A model generated the notes under the pieces. The model searched no databases, had not been told where the DNA came from, and worked only from the letters and a program-made list of their open reading frames with translations. From positions 1,798,001 to 1,862,000 of the forward strand of contig NZ_CP054932.1 in assembly GCF_013364275.1 (NCBI RefSeq): DNA of 64,000 nt, read 5' to 3'. The DNA comes from Actinomadura sp. NAK00032. GTDB taxonomy: Bacteria > Actinomycetota > Actinomycetes > Streptosporangiales > Streptosporangiaceae. Below, one piece after another: positions 9,435 through 19,207 of the stretch. Position 1 is the stretch's first letter; each line of letters opens with the position of its first letter. The position numbers and the translations under genes are program-made.

Positions 9435-9601
9435 CTGTCTGAGACGGCCCAGGTAGCCGGCCCCGGGGTGGGCGGCGGGGTGACAGGTCGCGGGTGGGCG
9501 GTATCCTGCCCGTGTCGGGTGTGTTCCGGCCTGCGGTGTTGTGAACTCGCAGGTGGGCGCGTCCGAGACCGATCCCGTCCGCGATGCCGAGGAGCCTCCT
9601 T

Positions 9602-11041
9602 GTGAGCGCTGCGAGCCGACCGGCCGCCGTCATCGTTCTCGCCGCGGGCGAGGGCACCCGCATGAAGTCCCGTCAGTCGAAGGTCCTGCACGAGCTGTGC
9701 GGGCGCAGCATGCTCGGGCATGTGCTGGCCGCCGCGCGGCAGCTGGAGCCCGAGCGGCTCGTCGTGGTCGTCGGGCACCGGCGCGAGCAGGTCGTCGAGC
9801 ACCTCGCCGCGCACGCGCCGGACGCCGAGGCCGTCGTCCAGGACCACCAGGGCGGGACGGGGCACGCGGTGCGCATGGCGCTGGAGCAGACCGGCGCGCT
9901 GGACGGCACCGTCGTCGTCACCAACGGCGACCACCCGCTGCTGCGGGGCGAGACGCTGCAGGCGCTCGTCCGGACGCACGAGAGCGAGGGCAACGCCGCC
10001 ACCGTGCTGACGACCGAGATGCCGGACGCCACCGGGTACGGGCGCATGGTCCGGGCCGCGGACGGCGGCGTCGAGGCGATCGTCGAGCACAAGGACGCCA
10101 CCGAGGCGCAGCGGGCCATCAACGAGATCAACGTCGGCATGTACGCCTTCGACGGCGCCCTGCTGGCGGACGCGCTGAAGCGGGTCACCACCGACAACGC
10201 GGGCGGCGAGGAGTACCTCACCGACGTGGTGGCGATCGTGCGCGGGGACGGCCACCGGGCCGGCGCGCACCTGGCCGCCGACTGGGTGGAGACCCAGGGC
10301 GTGAACGACAAGGTCCAGCTCGCGCAGGCGCGCAGGCAGCTGAACGACCGCATCCTCGAAGCGCACATGCGGGCCGGGGTCACGATCATCGACCCGGCGT
10401 CCACCTGGATCGACGTGGGCGTGACCGCCGAGCCGGACGCCGAGATCCACCCCGGCACGCAGCTGCACGGCACGACGCACGTGGGCGAGGGCGCCCGGGT
10501 CGGCCCGGGCTGCACCCTGACCGACACGGCGGTCGGCGAGGGCGCCTCGGTCGTCAACGCCGTGTGCGTGGAGGCCGAGATCGGGCCGGAGGCGTCCGTC
10601 GGCCCCTACGCCTACCTGCGACCCGGGACGAAGCTGGCCCGCAAGGCCAAGATCGGCACCTACGTCGAGACCAAGAACGCCGACATCGGCGAGGGCACGA
10701 AGGTGCCGCACCTGACCTATGTGGGCGACGCCGAGATCGGCGAGGGCTCCAACATCGGCGCGAGCTCGGTGTTCGTGAACTACGACGGCGTCGAGAAGCA
10801 CCGCAGCGTCATCGGCTCCCATGTGAAGGTCGGCAGCGACAACATGATCGTCGCCCCGGTGGTGGTGGGCGACGGCGCCTACACCGCGGCCGGGTCCGTG
10901 ATCGTCCAGGACGTCCCGCCGGGGGCGATGGCGGTCGCGCGGGCGCGGCAGCGCAACGTCGAGGGCTGGGTCGAGCGCCGCAGGCCGGGCACGCCGGCGG
11001 CGGACGCGGCCCGGCGCGCCAAGGGCGAGGACGCGCCGTAG
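9602..11041 (+). CDS. glmU: bifunctional GlmU: GlcN-1-P acetyltransferase / GlcNAc-1-P uridylyltransferase
   Basis: GlmU makes UDP-GlcNAc for peptidoglycan and surface glycans. The N-terminal pyrophosphorylase domain has [12 protein letters not shown] (~13-24) and the GTGHAV loop. The C-terminal left-handed beta-helix carries many hexapeptide repeats (for example [20 protein letters not shown]) and the acetyltransferase segment ending [13 protein letters not shown]. Length is 479 aa, usual for actinobacteria. GTG 9602 is used because GAGGAG sits just upstream at 9589-9594. It lies between tRNA-Gln and prs. Confidence 0.96.
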   Translation: MSAASRPAAVIVLAAGEGTRMKSRQSKVLHELCGRSMLGHVLAAARQLEPERLVVVVGHRREQVVEHLAAHAPDAEAVVQDHQGGTGHAVRMALEQTGALDGTVVVTNGDHPLLRGETLQALVRTHESEGNAATVLTTEMPDATGYGRMVRAADGGVEAIVEHKDATEAQRAINEINVGMYAFDGALLADALKRVTTDNAGGEEYLTDVVAIVRGDGHRAGAHLAADWVETQGVNDKVQLAQARRQLNDRILEAHMRAGVTIIDPASTWIDVGVTAEPDAEIHPGTQLHGTTHVGEGARVGPGCTLTDTAVGEGASVVNAVCVEAEIGPEASVGPYAYLRPGTKLARKAKIGTYVETKNADIGEGTKVPHLTYVGDAEIGEGSNIGASSVFVNYDGVEKHRSVIGSHVKVGSDNMIVAPVVVGDGAYTAAGSVIVQDVPPGAMAVARARQRNVEGWVERRRPGTPAADAARRAKGEDAP

Positions 11042-11211
11042 CGCCGCGCCCCGTGCGCGAGGTACTTCCCGCCGCCCGGTGGGGATGTGGAGGACACCGA
11101 TGTCCTCCGTGACAACAGAGCAACCCGTGAGCCGGAGTCTTGTGGTGCGCGGGGAGTGGGGACAACAACCCACATGTAAGGCACAGTTCCATTGAGGGGG
11201 AGTTGTCAGAG

Positions 11212-12192
11212 GTGAGTGGGATCAAAGCGAGCGGTCAGAAGAAGCTGATGCTCTTCACCGGCCGAGCCCACCCGGACCTGGCCAGGGAAGTCGCCGACAA
11301 CCTCCACATCGAGCTCACACCGACGTCCGCGTATGACTTCGCCAACGGTGAGACGTTCGTGCGGTTCCTGGAGTCGGTCCGCGGGTCGGACGCCTTCGTG
11401 ATCCAGAGCCACACGGCTCCCATCAATCAGTGGATCATGGAGCAGCTGATCATGGTGGACGCGCTCAAGCGCGCGTCCGCCAAACGGATCACCGTGGTGG
11501 CGCCGTTCTTCGGTTACGCGCGGCAGGACAAGAAGCACCGGGGCCGGGAGCCGATCTCGGCGCGGCTGATGGCGGACCTGTTCAAGACCGCGGGCGCCGA
11601 CCGGCTGATCACCGTGGACCTGCACACCGCGCAGATCCAGGGCTTCTTCGACGGCCCCGTGGACCACCTGTTCGCGCTGGACCTGCTGGCCCGCCACTTC
11701 GAGAGCCGCTTGGACACCTCCCAGGTGACCGTGGTGGCGCCGGACGCGGGCCGGGTGCGGGTGACCGAGCGCTGGTCGGACCGGCTCGGCGGCGTGCCGA
11801 TGGCGATCATCCACAAGAAGCGCGACCCGGACGTGGCCAACGAGGTGAAGGTCTTCGACGTCGTCGGCGAGGTCAAGGGCCGCACCTGCGTCGTGGTCGA
11901 CGACATGATCGACACCGGCGGCACGATCGTGAAGGCGGCCGACGCCCTCTTCGAGCAGGGCGCCGCGAAGGTCGTGGTCGCAGCGACCCACGGCGTCCTC
12001 TCCGGCCCGGCCGTGGACCGCTTGAAGAACTCCCGCATCTCCGAGGTCGTCCTGACGAACACCCTGCCGATCCCGGAAGAGAAGCAGTTCGACAAGCTCA
12101 CGGTCCTCCCGATCGCCCCCCTGGTGGCCCGAGCCATCAACGAGGTCTTCAGCGACGGCTCAGTAACAAGCTTGTTCGGCGGGCATAGCTAA
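11212..12192 (+). CDS. prs: ribose-phosphate pyrophosphokinase
   Basis: PRPP synthetase transfers pyrophosphate from ATP to ribose 5-phosphate, supplying nucleotide, His and Trp synthesis. The 326-aa product has FFGYARQDKKHRGREPIS (ATP flexible loop region), DLHTAQIQGFF and the PRPP-binding signature VVVDDMIDTGGT. GTG 11212 gives the usual actinobacterial opening MSGIK and has GAGGGGGAG (11194-11202) 9 nt upstream. TTG 11203 would touch that ribosome site and is less likely. Confidence 0.95.
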   Translation: MSGIKASGQKKLMLFTGRAHPDLAREVADNLHIELTPTSAYDFANGETFVRFLESVRGSDAFVIQSHTAPINQWIMEQLIMVDALKRASAKRITVVAPFFGYARQDKKHRGREPISARLMADLFKTAGADRLITVDLHTAQIQGFFDGPVDHLFALDLLARHFESRLDTSQVTVVAPDAGRVRVTERWSDRLGGVPMAIIHKKRDPDVANEVKVFDVVGEVKGRTCVVVDDMIDTGGTIVKAADALFEQGAAKVVVAATHGVLSGPAVDRLKNSRISEVVLTNTLPIPEEKQFDKLTVLPIAPLVARAINEVFSDGSVTSLFGGHS

Positions 12193-12194
12193 CT

Positions 12195-12649
12195 CCCTAG
12201 GGGGCGACCCCCTGGAACCCCCGCCCGGTCGGCGGGCCGTTTCCCCGATCCGCTGGCGCGTCTCGGTGAAACAGCCCGCCGACCGTCGGGTCGGGCGACC
12301 TCCGGGCGCTAGGGCGCCCTCCGGCCGCCCGACCCGTGACCGGTGGCTGAGCTTCAAACACAGGCGTGGTTGGGGTTCGAACCGAGTGGTGGTTGGGGTT
12401 CGGGCTGAGCGGGGGTTGGGCTTGGGGTGAGGGGTGGATGTTGGAGGAGTCGTTTCTCTTCTATGCCTGAACCGCGACCGGGGCACGGGCAGGCACGCGG
12501 AGCGAGCGCTAGCGAGTGGAGCGGGCATGCCCGTCGAGCCGGGCGACCGCAGCGACACGACGCAAAGCCGCACGGTCACAACCCACCCGCACCGTGGCGT
12601 GAGGATCGACCGGCTCGTGACGGGGGTTCCAGGGGGTCGCCCCCCTGGG
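12195..12649. repeat. 455-bp non-coding element bounded by 29-bp inverted repeats
   Basis: The left arm (12195-12223, CCCTAGGGGGCGACCCCCTG...) and the right arm (12621-12649) are reverse complements with two mismatches in 29. Each arm is also self-complementary around AGGGGG/CCCCCT. Inside are further inverted repeats (CGGTCGGCGGGC 12226-12237 with GCCCGCCGACCG 12274-12285; CGGGTCGGGCG with CGCCCGACCCG at about 12288-12336) and G-rich GGTTGGGGTTCG direct repeats (about 12368-12402). No gene is supported in it. It could be a MITE-like insertion, a pair of related terminator palindromes, or a structured RNA. No clear target duplication is visible. Confidence 0.7.
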
Positions 12650-12841
12650 AAATACAGTAGACTCCTTGAATCGCGCATGCCTCGGGTCGTTCAGTGCGGT
12701 GCCGGTACAGGAGCCGCACTCCCCGGGAACGCAAAGAATCTTCGAGGCGCCTGACGCGTCGAGCATCGCCTGATTCGCTCTGTCCGTAGCGGACGTCCAG
12801 TGCCGGACGGCCGTGGATCGCAACAACGAGGAGTTTTCGCC

Positions 12842-13471
12842 GTGTCCGAGGTACGCATTGCCGCCGAGCCGCGCACCGAGTTCGGTAAGGGTGCCGCGCG
12901 GCGCACCCGCCGGGCCGGCAAGGTGCCCGCCGTCCTCTATGGTCACGGCACCGACCCGCAGCACATCTCGCTGCCGGGTCACGACCTGATGCTGGCGCTC
13001 AAGACGCCGAACGTGCTGCTGACCATCGAGGGGCTCGGCAACGGCTCGGAGCTGGCGCTGCCGAAGGACGTGCAGCGCGACCCGGTCAAGGGGTTCCTGG
13101 AGCACGTCGACCTGCTGCTGGTGAAGCGCGGCGAGAAGGTCGTCGTCGACCTGCCGGTGAACATCGTCGGCGACGTGGTCGCGGGCGGCCAGGTGGCGCA
13201 GACGGTCGTGGAGATCTCCGTGGAGACGGAGGCGACCCACATTCCGGAGTCGGTCGACCTGGACATCTCCGGCCTCGGGGTCGACTCGCAGGTGCTGGCG
13301 AAGGACCTGAAGCTGCCGTCGGGGACGACGCTGGCGGCGGACGAGGAGACGCTGGTCCTGCAGATCGTCGACGCGACGGCGGCGACGGAGCCGGAGCCGG
13401 AGGCGGGCGCCGAGGCGGGCGCGGCCGAGGGTGCGGGCGCCGAGGGCGAGGGCGAGTCCGCCGGCGAGTAG
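12842..13471 (+). CDS. rplY: 50S ribosomal protein L25/general stress protein Ctc
   Basis: L25 binds 5S rRNA in the large subunit. The long (CTC) form is seen: an N-terminal L25 domain (EVRIAAEPRTEFGKGAARR to about residue 90), a second TL5-type beta domain (VDLPVNIVGDVVAGGQVAQ to about 185), then an acidic Glu/Gly/Ala tail. Length is 209 aa. GTG 12842 follows AACGAGGAG with good spacing. It is followed by a perfect palindromic terminator and pth, the usual actinobacterial order. Confidence 0.95.
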   Translation: MSEVRIAAEPRTEFGKGAARRTRRAGKVPAVLYGHGTDPQHISLPGHDLMLALKTPNVLLTIEGLGNGSELALPKDVQRDPVKGFLEHVDLLLVKRGEKVVVDLPVNIVGDVVAGGQVAQTVVEISVETEATHIPESVDLDISGLGVDSQVLAKDLKLPSGTTLAADEETLVLQIVDATAATEPEPEAGAEAGAAEGAGAEGEGESAGE

Positions 13472-13504
13472 CGCAGGCGCGGCCGTGCGGCCGCATGGTT
13501 CTTC

Positions 13505-13542
13505 CACGGCCCCCGCGGGTGCGCGCACCCGCGGGGGCCGTG
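13505..13542. terminator. perfect 38-bp palindrome after rplY
   Basis: CACGGCCCCCGCGGGTGCG and its exact reverse complement abut, giving a 19-bp stem with no unpaired loop in DNA. It lies between rplY and pth. There is no T tract; it fits the I-shaped terminators common in actinobacteria, though it could also be read through into pth. Confidence 0.7.
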
Positions 13543-13562
13543 CTCGTCGGTGAGGAGTTCGG

Positions 13563-14132
13563 GTGGATCTCTGGCTGGTCGTGGGGCTGGGCAATCCGGG
13601 GCCGTCGTATGCGGGGAACCGGCACAACGCGGGGTTCATGGTGCTGGACGTGCTGGCGGCGCGGGCCGGCGGCCGGTTCAAGTCGCACCGGTCGCGGGCG
13701 GACGTGCTGGAGGGCCGGCTCGCGGGGAGCCGCGTGGTGCTGGCGAAGCCGCGGTCGTTCATGAACGAGTCGGGCGGGCCGGTGAAGGGGCTGCGGGACT
13801 TCTTCAAGGTGCCGGAGGAGCGGGTGGTCGTCGTCCATGACGAGCTGGACATCCCGTTCGGGGCGGTGCGGTTGAAGCGCGGCGGCGGTGACAATGGTCA
13901 CAACGGGCTGCGGTCGGTGACGCGGTCGCTCGGGACCAAGGAGTACCTGCGGGTGCGGTTCGGGGTGGGGCGGCCGCCGGGGCGGATGGACGCGGCGGCG
14001 TTCGTGCTGAAGGACTTCTCCGCGGCGGAGCGCAAGAGCCTCGACCTGGAGGTGGACCGGGCGGCGGACGCGGTGGAGGCGCTGCTGTCGGACGGGCTGG
14101 AGGCGGCGCAGAACGTGTTCCACGCGGGGTGA
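13563..14132 (+). CDS. pth: peptidyl-tRNA hydrolase
   Basis: Pth cleaves peptidyl-tRNA released from stalled ribosomes. The 189-aa product starts [20 protein letters not shown], containing the catalytic His (NRHNAGF), and carries [10 protein letters not shown] and [18 protein letters not shown] with its conserved Asp. GTG 13563 follows GGTGAGGAG. Length is normal for the family. Confidence 0.96.
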   Translation: MDLWLVVGLGNPGPSYAGNRHNAGFMVLDVLAARAGGRFKSHRSRADVLEGRLAGSRVVLAKPRSFMNESGGPVKGLRDFFKVPEERVVVVHDELDIPFGAVRLKRGGGDNGHNGLRSVTRSLGTKEYLRVRFGVGRPPGRMDAAAFVLKDFSAAERKSLDLEVDRAADAVEALLSDGLEAAQNVFHAG

Positions 14133-14363
14133 CCGGTTCCGGCCACGAGCGGTCGATGATCATGCCCCGACCATGTTCGTTCTGTCGGCCTGTGCCCGGC
14201 TTTGTCGGCGCCGCCGGCGTTCCGCCGCTGACCATGGCAAAGCATCCGTAGGATGGCGCCCGGATGAGGTTCGAGATGCATGTGAACCTAGAGCGACGTT
14301 CAACCGTCTTCGGTGTGAATCGCGCTGTCGTGGCGCGCGTTACAGGGGATTGGTGAGTGGTTT

Positions 14364-15842
14364 ATGGCCGTCGTTGACAAGGTCCAGGCCGAGTCATCGA
14401 CCCGCCATGAGCAGAAGCGCGCGCAGTCGCAGAACTGGAGCGGCGCGTATCGGCGGGTCGCGACGTGGCTGGACTTCCTCAGCATGCTGATGGCCGGCGT
14501 CATCGCGTTCGTGCTCCGGTTCCCGGGGGTGCCGACGGAGCTGAACGCGCCGTACGTGGCGCTGACCGTCGCGCTGCCGCTGCTGTGGGTGCCGACGCTG
14601 ATGATGTGCCGGGCCTACCAGCCGCGGTACGTCGGGGTCGGCTACGAGGAGTTCCACCGGGTGATCCGCGCCGGGTTCATCCTGACGGCGGCGGTCGCGA
14701 TCGTGGCGTACGCGACGAAGACCGAGGTGGCGCGCGGCTATGTGGTGATGGCGCTGCCGCTCGGCACCTTCCTCGCGCTGGTCGCGCGGTACCGGCTGCG
14801 CAAGTGGCTGCACAAGCGGCGCTGGAACGGCGAGTGCATGCGCCGCGTGGTCGCGGTGGGGCACCGCACGTCGGTGGCCGACCTGATCCGGCTGCTGCGC
14901 ACGAAGCGCTACCACGGCATGGACATCGTGGCGGTGTGCCTGCCGCCGGCGCTGGCGTCCGGTGAGGACGCGGTCGCCGAGGTCGAGGGAGTCCCGGTGC
15001 TGGGCGACTTCGCGCAGGCGGCGGCGGTCGCCGAGCGCGCCGGCGCGGACTCGGTGGCGGTGCTGGCCTGCCCGGAGATGGACGGGGTGGCGCTGCGCCG
15101 GCTGGCGTGGCAGATCGAGCGCGAGGACATCGAGCTGGTGGTCGCGCCCGCGCTGATGGACGTGACCGGCCCGCGGATCTCGATCCGCCCGGTGTCGGGG
15201 CTGCCGCTGCTGCATGTGGAGCATCCGGAGCTGGACGGCGGCCGCAAGCTGTTCAAGGGCCTGTTCGACCGGGTCGCGGCGCTGACCGGGATCGTGGTGC
15301 TGAGCCCGCTGCTGGCGCTGGTCGCGGTGCTGATCAAGTTCGACGGGGACCACGGCCCGGTGCTGTTCCGGCAGACCCGCGTCGGGCGCGGCGGCCGGGA
15401 GTTCACCGTGCTGAAGTTCCGCACGATGGTGCAGGACGCGGAGGCGCGGCGGACGGAGCTGCTGGCGTCCAACGACAACGACGGGGTGCTGTTCAAGATC
15501 CGGGAGGATCCGCGGATCACCCGGGTGGGGCGGTGGCTGCGCCGGTACTCGCTGGACGAGCTGCCGCAGCTGTTCAACGTGGCGCGCGGCGAGATGTCGC
15601 TGGTGGGGCCGCGGCCGCCGCTGCCGGAGGAGGTCGCCCAGTACGGCGGCGACGTGTACCGGCGGCTGGTGGTGAAGCCGGGGCTGACGGGCCTGTGGCA
15701 GGTGAGCGGCCGCTCCGACCTGACATGGGAGGAGTCGGTCCGGCTCGACCTGCGCTACGTCGACAACTGGACCCTCGCCCTCGACCTGCAGATCATGTGG
15801 AAGACGTGGAGCGCGGTCTTCCGGGGTTCCGGGGCCTACTGA
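14364..15842 (+). CDS. polyprenyl glycosylphosphotransferase (exopolysaccharide priming, WbaP/CpsE-like)
   Basis: This membrane enzyme transfers a sugar-1-phosphate to undecaprenyl phosphate to start a repeat unit. It has 492 aa. Several transmembrane helices lie in residues ~30-145, then a cytoplasmic nucleotide-binding-like region (MRRVVAVGHRTSVADLI), a fifth helix (~300-325), and the catalytic bacterial sugar transferase domain: GPVLFRQTRVGRGG, FTVLKFRTM, SLDELPQLFNVARGEMSL and VGPRPPLP. It opens the surface-glycan locus and is followed after 92 bp by the cysQ-like gene. The first sugar cannot be assigned from sequence. Confidence 0.93.
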   Translation: MAVVDKVQAESSTRHEQKRAQSQNWSGAYRRVATWLDFLSMLMAGVIAFVLRFPGVPTELNAPYVALTVALPLLWVPTLMMCRAYQPRYVGVGYEEFHRVIRAGFILTAAVAIVAYATKTEVARGYVVMALPLGTFLALVARYRLRKWLHKRRWNGECMRRVVAVGHRTSVADLIRLLRTKRYHGMDIVAVCLPPALASGEDAVAEVEGVPVLGDFAQAAAVAERAGADSVAVLACPEMDGVALRRLAWQIEREDIELVVAPALMDVTGPRISIRPVSGLPLLHVEHPELDGGRKLFKGLFDRVAALTGIVVLSPLLALVAVLIKFDGDHGPVLFRQTRVGRGGREFTVLKFRTMVQDAEARRTELLASNDNDGVLFKIREDPRITRVGRWLRRYSLDELPQLFNVARGEMSLVGPRPPLPEEVAQYGGDVYRRLVVKPGLTGLWQVSGRSDLTWEESVRLDLRYVDNWTLALDLQIMWKTWSAVFRGSGAY

Positions 15843-15934
15843 CCTCACTGACCGGGACCGGGCATCGGGCCGGCTCGGGTAGGCATGAGAAAGTAGACCC
15901 AACAGACCGTGCGAGTCGGGAATGTGATCAGCGG

Positions 15935-16864
15935 ATGACGGATGTGGACGACCACGCGCTGGCCGCGGAGCTCGCCGGCGCGGCGGGGCGGCTGCTGCTG
16001 GGCGTGCGGGACGAGGTCGGGTTCGCGGACGCGCGGGTCCTGAAGGACACCGGCGACCTGCGGGCGCACGAGCACCTCATGGCCGCGCTGGCGGAGCGCT
16101 GTCCCGGCGACGCCGTCCTGTCCGAGGAGGGGCGCTCCTCCGTCGCGGGGAAGCGGTCGAAGGGCGATGACCGCGCCCCGACCCGCAACACCGCGGCCGC
16201 CGAGCGGCGCACGGCCGGGCGGGTGTGGATCGTCGACCCGCTGGACGGCACGCGGGAGTTCGCCGAGGAGGGCCGCCGCGACTGGGCGGTCCATGTGGCG
16301 CTGTGGGAGCGGGACGCCGCCGGGCGCGGCCGGCTGGCCGCCGGGGCGGTGGCGCTGCCGGCACAGGGCCTGACGCTCCGCACGGACGCGACGGGCGGCG
16401 CCGCGCTCGTCCGGACGGACGCGGGCGCCCCCGACCCGGTGACGGCCGGTCCGGTGCGGGCGCAGCCGCGCGAGGTGCCGCTGCACGTCCCGGCGCCGGA
16501 CGCGGGCAAGCTGCGCGTCGCGGTGAGCCGGACGCGCCCGCCGGAGTTCGTGCGGCAGCTGGCCGAGCGGCTCGACGTGGACGTGGAGCTGGTGCCGATC
16601 GGGTCGGCGGGGGCGAAGATCTCCGCGGTGCTGCTCGGCGAGGTCGACGCGTACGTGCACGCGGGCGGCCAGTACGAGTGGGATTCGGCGGCGCCGGCGG
16701 CGGTGGCGCTCGGCGCGGGCGCGCACGCGTCGCGGGTCGACGGGTCGCCGCTGGAGTACAACCGGGAGGACCCCCGGCTGCCGGATATCCTGGTGTGCCA
16801 TCCCGCGTCGGCATCGATGCTGCTGACCGGCATCGCGGGAGCCGCCGGTGCCGTGCCGGGCTGA
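15935..16864 (+). CDS. cysQ: 3'(2'),5'-bisphosphate nucleotidase, CysQ/inositol monophosphatase family
   Basis: CysQ dephosphorylates PAP, the by-product of PAPS-dependent sulfation, to AMP. The 309-aa product has the metal-dependent phosphatase motifs: SEEG near residue 66, WIVDPLDGTREFAE, and the C-terminal WDSAAPAAV. An insert rich in polar residues (AGKRSKGDDRAP) precedes the DPLDGT motif. ATG 15935 starts at a natural acidic N-terminus. It lies 126 bp upstream of cysD, pointing to PAP/PAPS metabolism rather than inositol phosphate hydrolysis. Confidence 0.85.
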   Translation: MTDVDDHALAAELAGAAGRLLLGVRDEVGFADARVLKDTGDLRAHEHLMAALAERCPGDAVLSEEGRSSVAGKRSKGDDRAPTRNTAAAERRTAGRVWIVDPLDGTREFAEEGRRDWAVHVALWERDAAGRGRLAAGAVALPAQGLTLRTDATGGAALVRTDAGAPDPVTAGPVRAQPREVPLHVPAPDAGKLRVAVSRTRPPEFVRQLAERLDVDVELVPIGSAGAKISAVLLGEVDAYVHAGGQYEWDSAAPAAVALGAGAHASRVDGSPLEYNREDPRLPDILVCHPASASMLLTGIAGAAGAVPG

Positions 16865-16990
16865 GGCCCGCCGAGCTTGTCCGGCCGGGCGGGACTGATC
16901 CGCCGCGGGCCGGCGTTCGACCCGGTGGGACGTCCCGTCCCGTGGCCACCGGTTGCATCTGCCAGAACAGCGTGGAGAGAGCCCCAGACC

Positions 16991-17908
16991 ATGCAGCGTT
17001 CCGATTACCTGCTGTCGCAGTTGGACGTCCTTGAAGCCGAGTCGATCCACATCTTCCGGGAGGTGGCGGCCGAGTTCGAACGGCCGGTGCTGCTGTTCTC
17101 GGGCGGCAAGGACAGCCTGGTGATGCTGCGCCTGGCCGAGAAGGCGTTCTGGCCGGCGCCGATCCCGTTCCCGGTGATGCACGTCGACACCGGGCACAAC
17201 TTCCCCGAGGTGATCGAGTTCCGCGACCGGCGGGTCGCCGAGCTCGGCGTGCGGCTGGTGGTGGCGTCGGTGCAGGACGCGATCGACAGCGGCCGGGTGG
17301 CCGAGCAGAAGGGGCGCCGCGCGTCCCGGAACCGGCTGCAGATCGTGCCGCTGCTGGAGGCGATCGAGGAGCACCGGTTCGACGCGGCGTTCGGCGGGGC
17401 GCGGCGCGACGAGGAGAAGGCCCGCGCCAAGGAGCGGGTGGTGTCGTTCCGCGACGAGTTCGGCCAGTGGGACCCGAAGAACCAGCGCCCCGAGCTGTGG
17501 AACCTGTTCAACACCAGGATCGAGCAGGGCGAGCACGTCCGGGTGTTCCCGCTGTCGAACTGGACGGAGCTCGACATCTGGGACTACGTCCGGCGGGAGG
17601 AGATCGCGCTCCCCTCGATCTACTTCGCGCACTCCCGGCGGGTGTTCGAGCGCGACGGGCTGCTGCTGGACGCCGAGACGGGCTTTGCGAACCGCGGCGA
17701 CGACGAGCCGGAGTTCGAGGCGACGGTCCGGTACCGGACGGTCGGCGACGCGTCCTGCACGGGCGCGGTGAAGTCGGCGGCGGCGACGCTGGACGAGGTG
17801 ATCGAGGAGATCGCGGCGACCCGGATCACCGAGCGCGGCCAGACCCGCGCCGACGACCGGACGAGCGAGGCCGCGATGGAGGACCGCAAGAAGGAGGGCT
17901 ACTTCTGA
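16991..17908 (+). CDS. cysD: sulfate adenylyltransferase subunit 2
   Basis: CysD with the GTPase CysN makes APS from sulfate and ATP. This 305-aa PAPS-reductase-fold protein carries the PP-loop LLFSGGKDSLVML (~34-46), MHVDTGHNFPE, and the ARAKERVVSFRDEFGQWDP region typical of CysD. ATG 16991 has GTGGAGAGAG upstream. Its stop overlaps the cysN start as TGATG, so the two subunits are translationally coupled. Confidence 0.96.
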   Translation: MQRSDYLLSQLDVLEAESIHIFREVAAEFERPVLLFSGGKDSLVMLRLAEKAFWPAPIPFPVMHVDTGHNFPEVIEFRDRRVAELGVRLVVASVQDAIDSGRVAEQKGRRASRNRLQIVPLLEAIEEHRFDAAFGGARRDEEKARAKERVVSFRDEFGQWDPKNQRPELWNLFNTRIEQGEHVRVFPLSNWTELDIWDYVRREEIALPSIYFAHSRRVFERDGLLLDAETGFANRGDDEPEFEATVRYRTVGDASCTGAVKSAAATLDEVIEEIAATRITERGQTRADDRTSEAAMEDRKKEGYF

Positions 17909-19203
17909 TGGCCGGCAACGAGGAGCCCGCGGGCAAGCCGATGGACCTGCTGCGGTTCGCCACCGCCGGCAGCGTGGACGACGGCAAGTCGACGCTGATC
18001 GGCCGGCTGCTGTTCGACTCCAAGTCGATCTTCGAGGACCAGCTGGAGTCGGTGGAGCGCACGAGCACCGAGCGGGGCGAGGAGTACACCAACCTCGCGC
18101 TGCTGACCGACGGGCTGCGCGCCGAGCGGGAGCAGGGCATCACGATCGACGTGGCGTACCGCTACTTCGCGACGCCGCGCCGCAAGTTCATCATCGCGGA
18201 CACGCCGGGGCACATCCAGTACACCCGGAACATGGTGACCGGCGCCTCCACCGCCGACCTCGCGATCATCCTGGTGGACGCCCGCAAGGGCATCCTGGAG
18301 CAGTCGCGCCGGCACGCGTTCCTGACGACGCTGCTGCAGGTCCCGCACCTGGTCGTGGCGGTCAACAAGATGGACCTCGTCGACTACGACCGCGGCGTGT
18401 ACGAGCGCATCGTGGACGAGTTCACCGCGTTCGCGTCCAAGCTGGACGTGACCGACCTGACGTTCGTGCCGATCTCGGCGCTGCACGGCGACAACGTCGT
18501 CGAGCGCAGCGGGAACATGCCCTGGTACGAGGGCTCGTCGCTGCTGCACCACCTGGAGCACGTGCACATCGCCTCCGACCGGAACCTGATCGACGTGCGG
18601 TTCCCGGTGCAGTACGTGGTCCGGCCGCACGCCTCGACCGACCCGGACCTGCACGACTACCGCGGCTACGCGGGCCAGGTCGCGGGCGGTGTGCTGAAGC
18701 CGGGCGACGAGGTCGTGCACCTGCCGTCCGGGCTGACCACGACGATCACCCGCATCGACGGGCCGCGCGGCCCGGTGGAGCAGGCGTTCGCGCCGATGTC
18801 GGTGACGCTGCGCCTCGCCGACGACATCGACATCTCCCGCGGCGACATGATCGCGCGGCCGAACAACCGGCCCGAGGTCGCGCAGGACATCGACGCGATG
18901 GTCTGCTGGATGACCCCGGACCGCACCCTCACGCCGCGCTCGAAGCTGGTCATCAAGCACACGACCCGCACCGCGAAGACGATGGTGAAGAACCTGCACT
19001 ACCGGCTGGACGTCAACACCCTGCACCGCGACGAGCAGGCGGCGGAGCTCGGCCTGAACGAGATCGGCCGGGTGTCGCTGCGCGTCACGCAGCCGCTGTT
19101 CGTGGACGACTACAGCCGCAACCGGCTCACCGGCGGCTTCATCCTGATCGACGAGGCCACCAACAACACCGTCGCGGCGGGCATGATCATCGGGGCGCGG
19201 TAG
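17908..19203 (+). CDS. cysN: sulfate adenylyltransferase subunit 1 (GTPase)
   Basis: CysN is the EF-Tu-like GTPase that drives APS formation by CysD. The P-loop is AGSVDDGKSTLIG (~21-33), with G3 DTPGH, G4 NKMD and beta-barrel domains after ~215. Length is 431 aa and there is no fused APS kinase, unlike many CysNC proteins; an APS kinase is found separately at 39900-41381. The start overlaps the cysD stop, and rmlA follows after only 4 bp, so sulfate activation and nucleotide-sugar genes share an mRNA. Confidence 0.96.
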   Translation: MAGNEEPAGKPMDLLRFATAGSVDDGKSTLIGRLLFDSKSIFEDQLESVERTSTERGEEYTNLALLTDGLRAEREQGITIDVAYRYFATPRRKFIIADTPGHIQYTRNMVTGASTADLAIILVDARKGILEQSRRHAFLTTLLQVPHLVVAVNKMDLVDYDRGVYERIVDEFTAFASKLDVTDLTFVPISALHGDNVVERSGNMPWYEGSSLLHHLEHVHIASDRNLIDVRFPVQYVVRPHASTDPDLHDYRGYAGQVAGGVLKPGDEVVHLPSGLTTTITRIDGPRGPVEQAFAPMSVTLRLADDIDISRGDMIARPNNRPEVAQDIDAMVCWMTPDRTLTPRSKLVIKHTTRTAKTMVKNLHYRLDVNTLHRDEQAAELGLNEIGRVSLRVTQPLFVDDYSRNRLTGGFILIDEATNNTVAAGMIIGAR

Positions 19204-19207
19204 CGGC

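Noticed and set aside
12360-12430. CRISPR-like array from GGTTGGGGTTCG repeats
   Set aside because: Only two or three imperfect short units, no regular spacers and no cas genes.
17908-19203. CysNC fusion
   Set aside because: The protein ends after the GTPase beta domains; there is no second P-loop or APS kinase segment.
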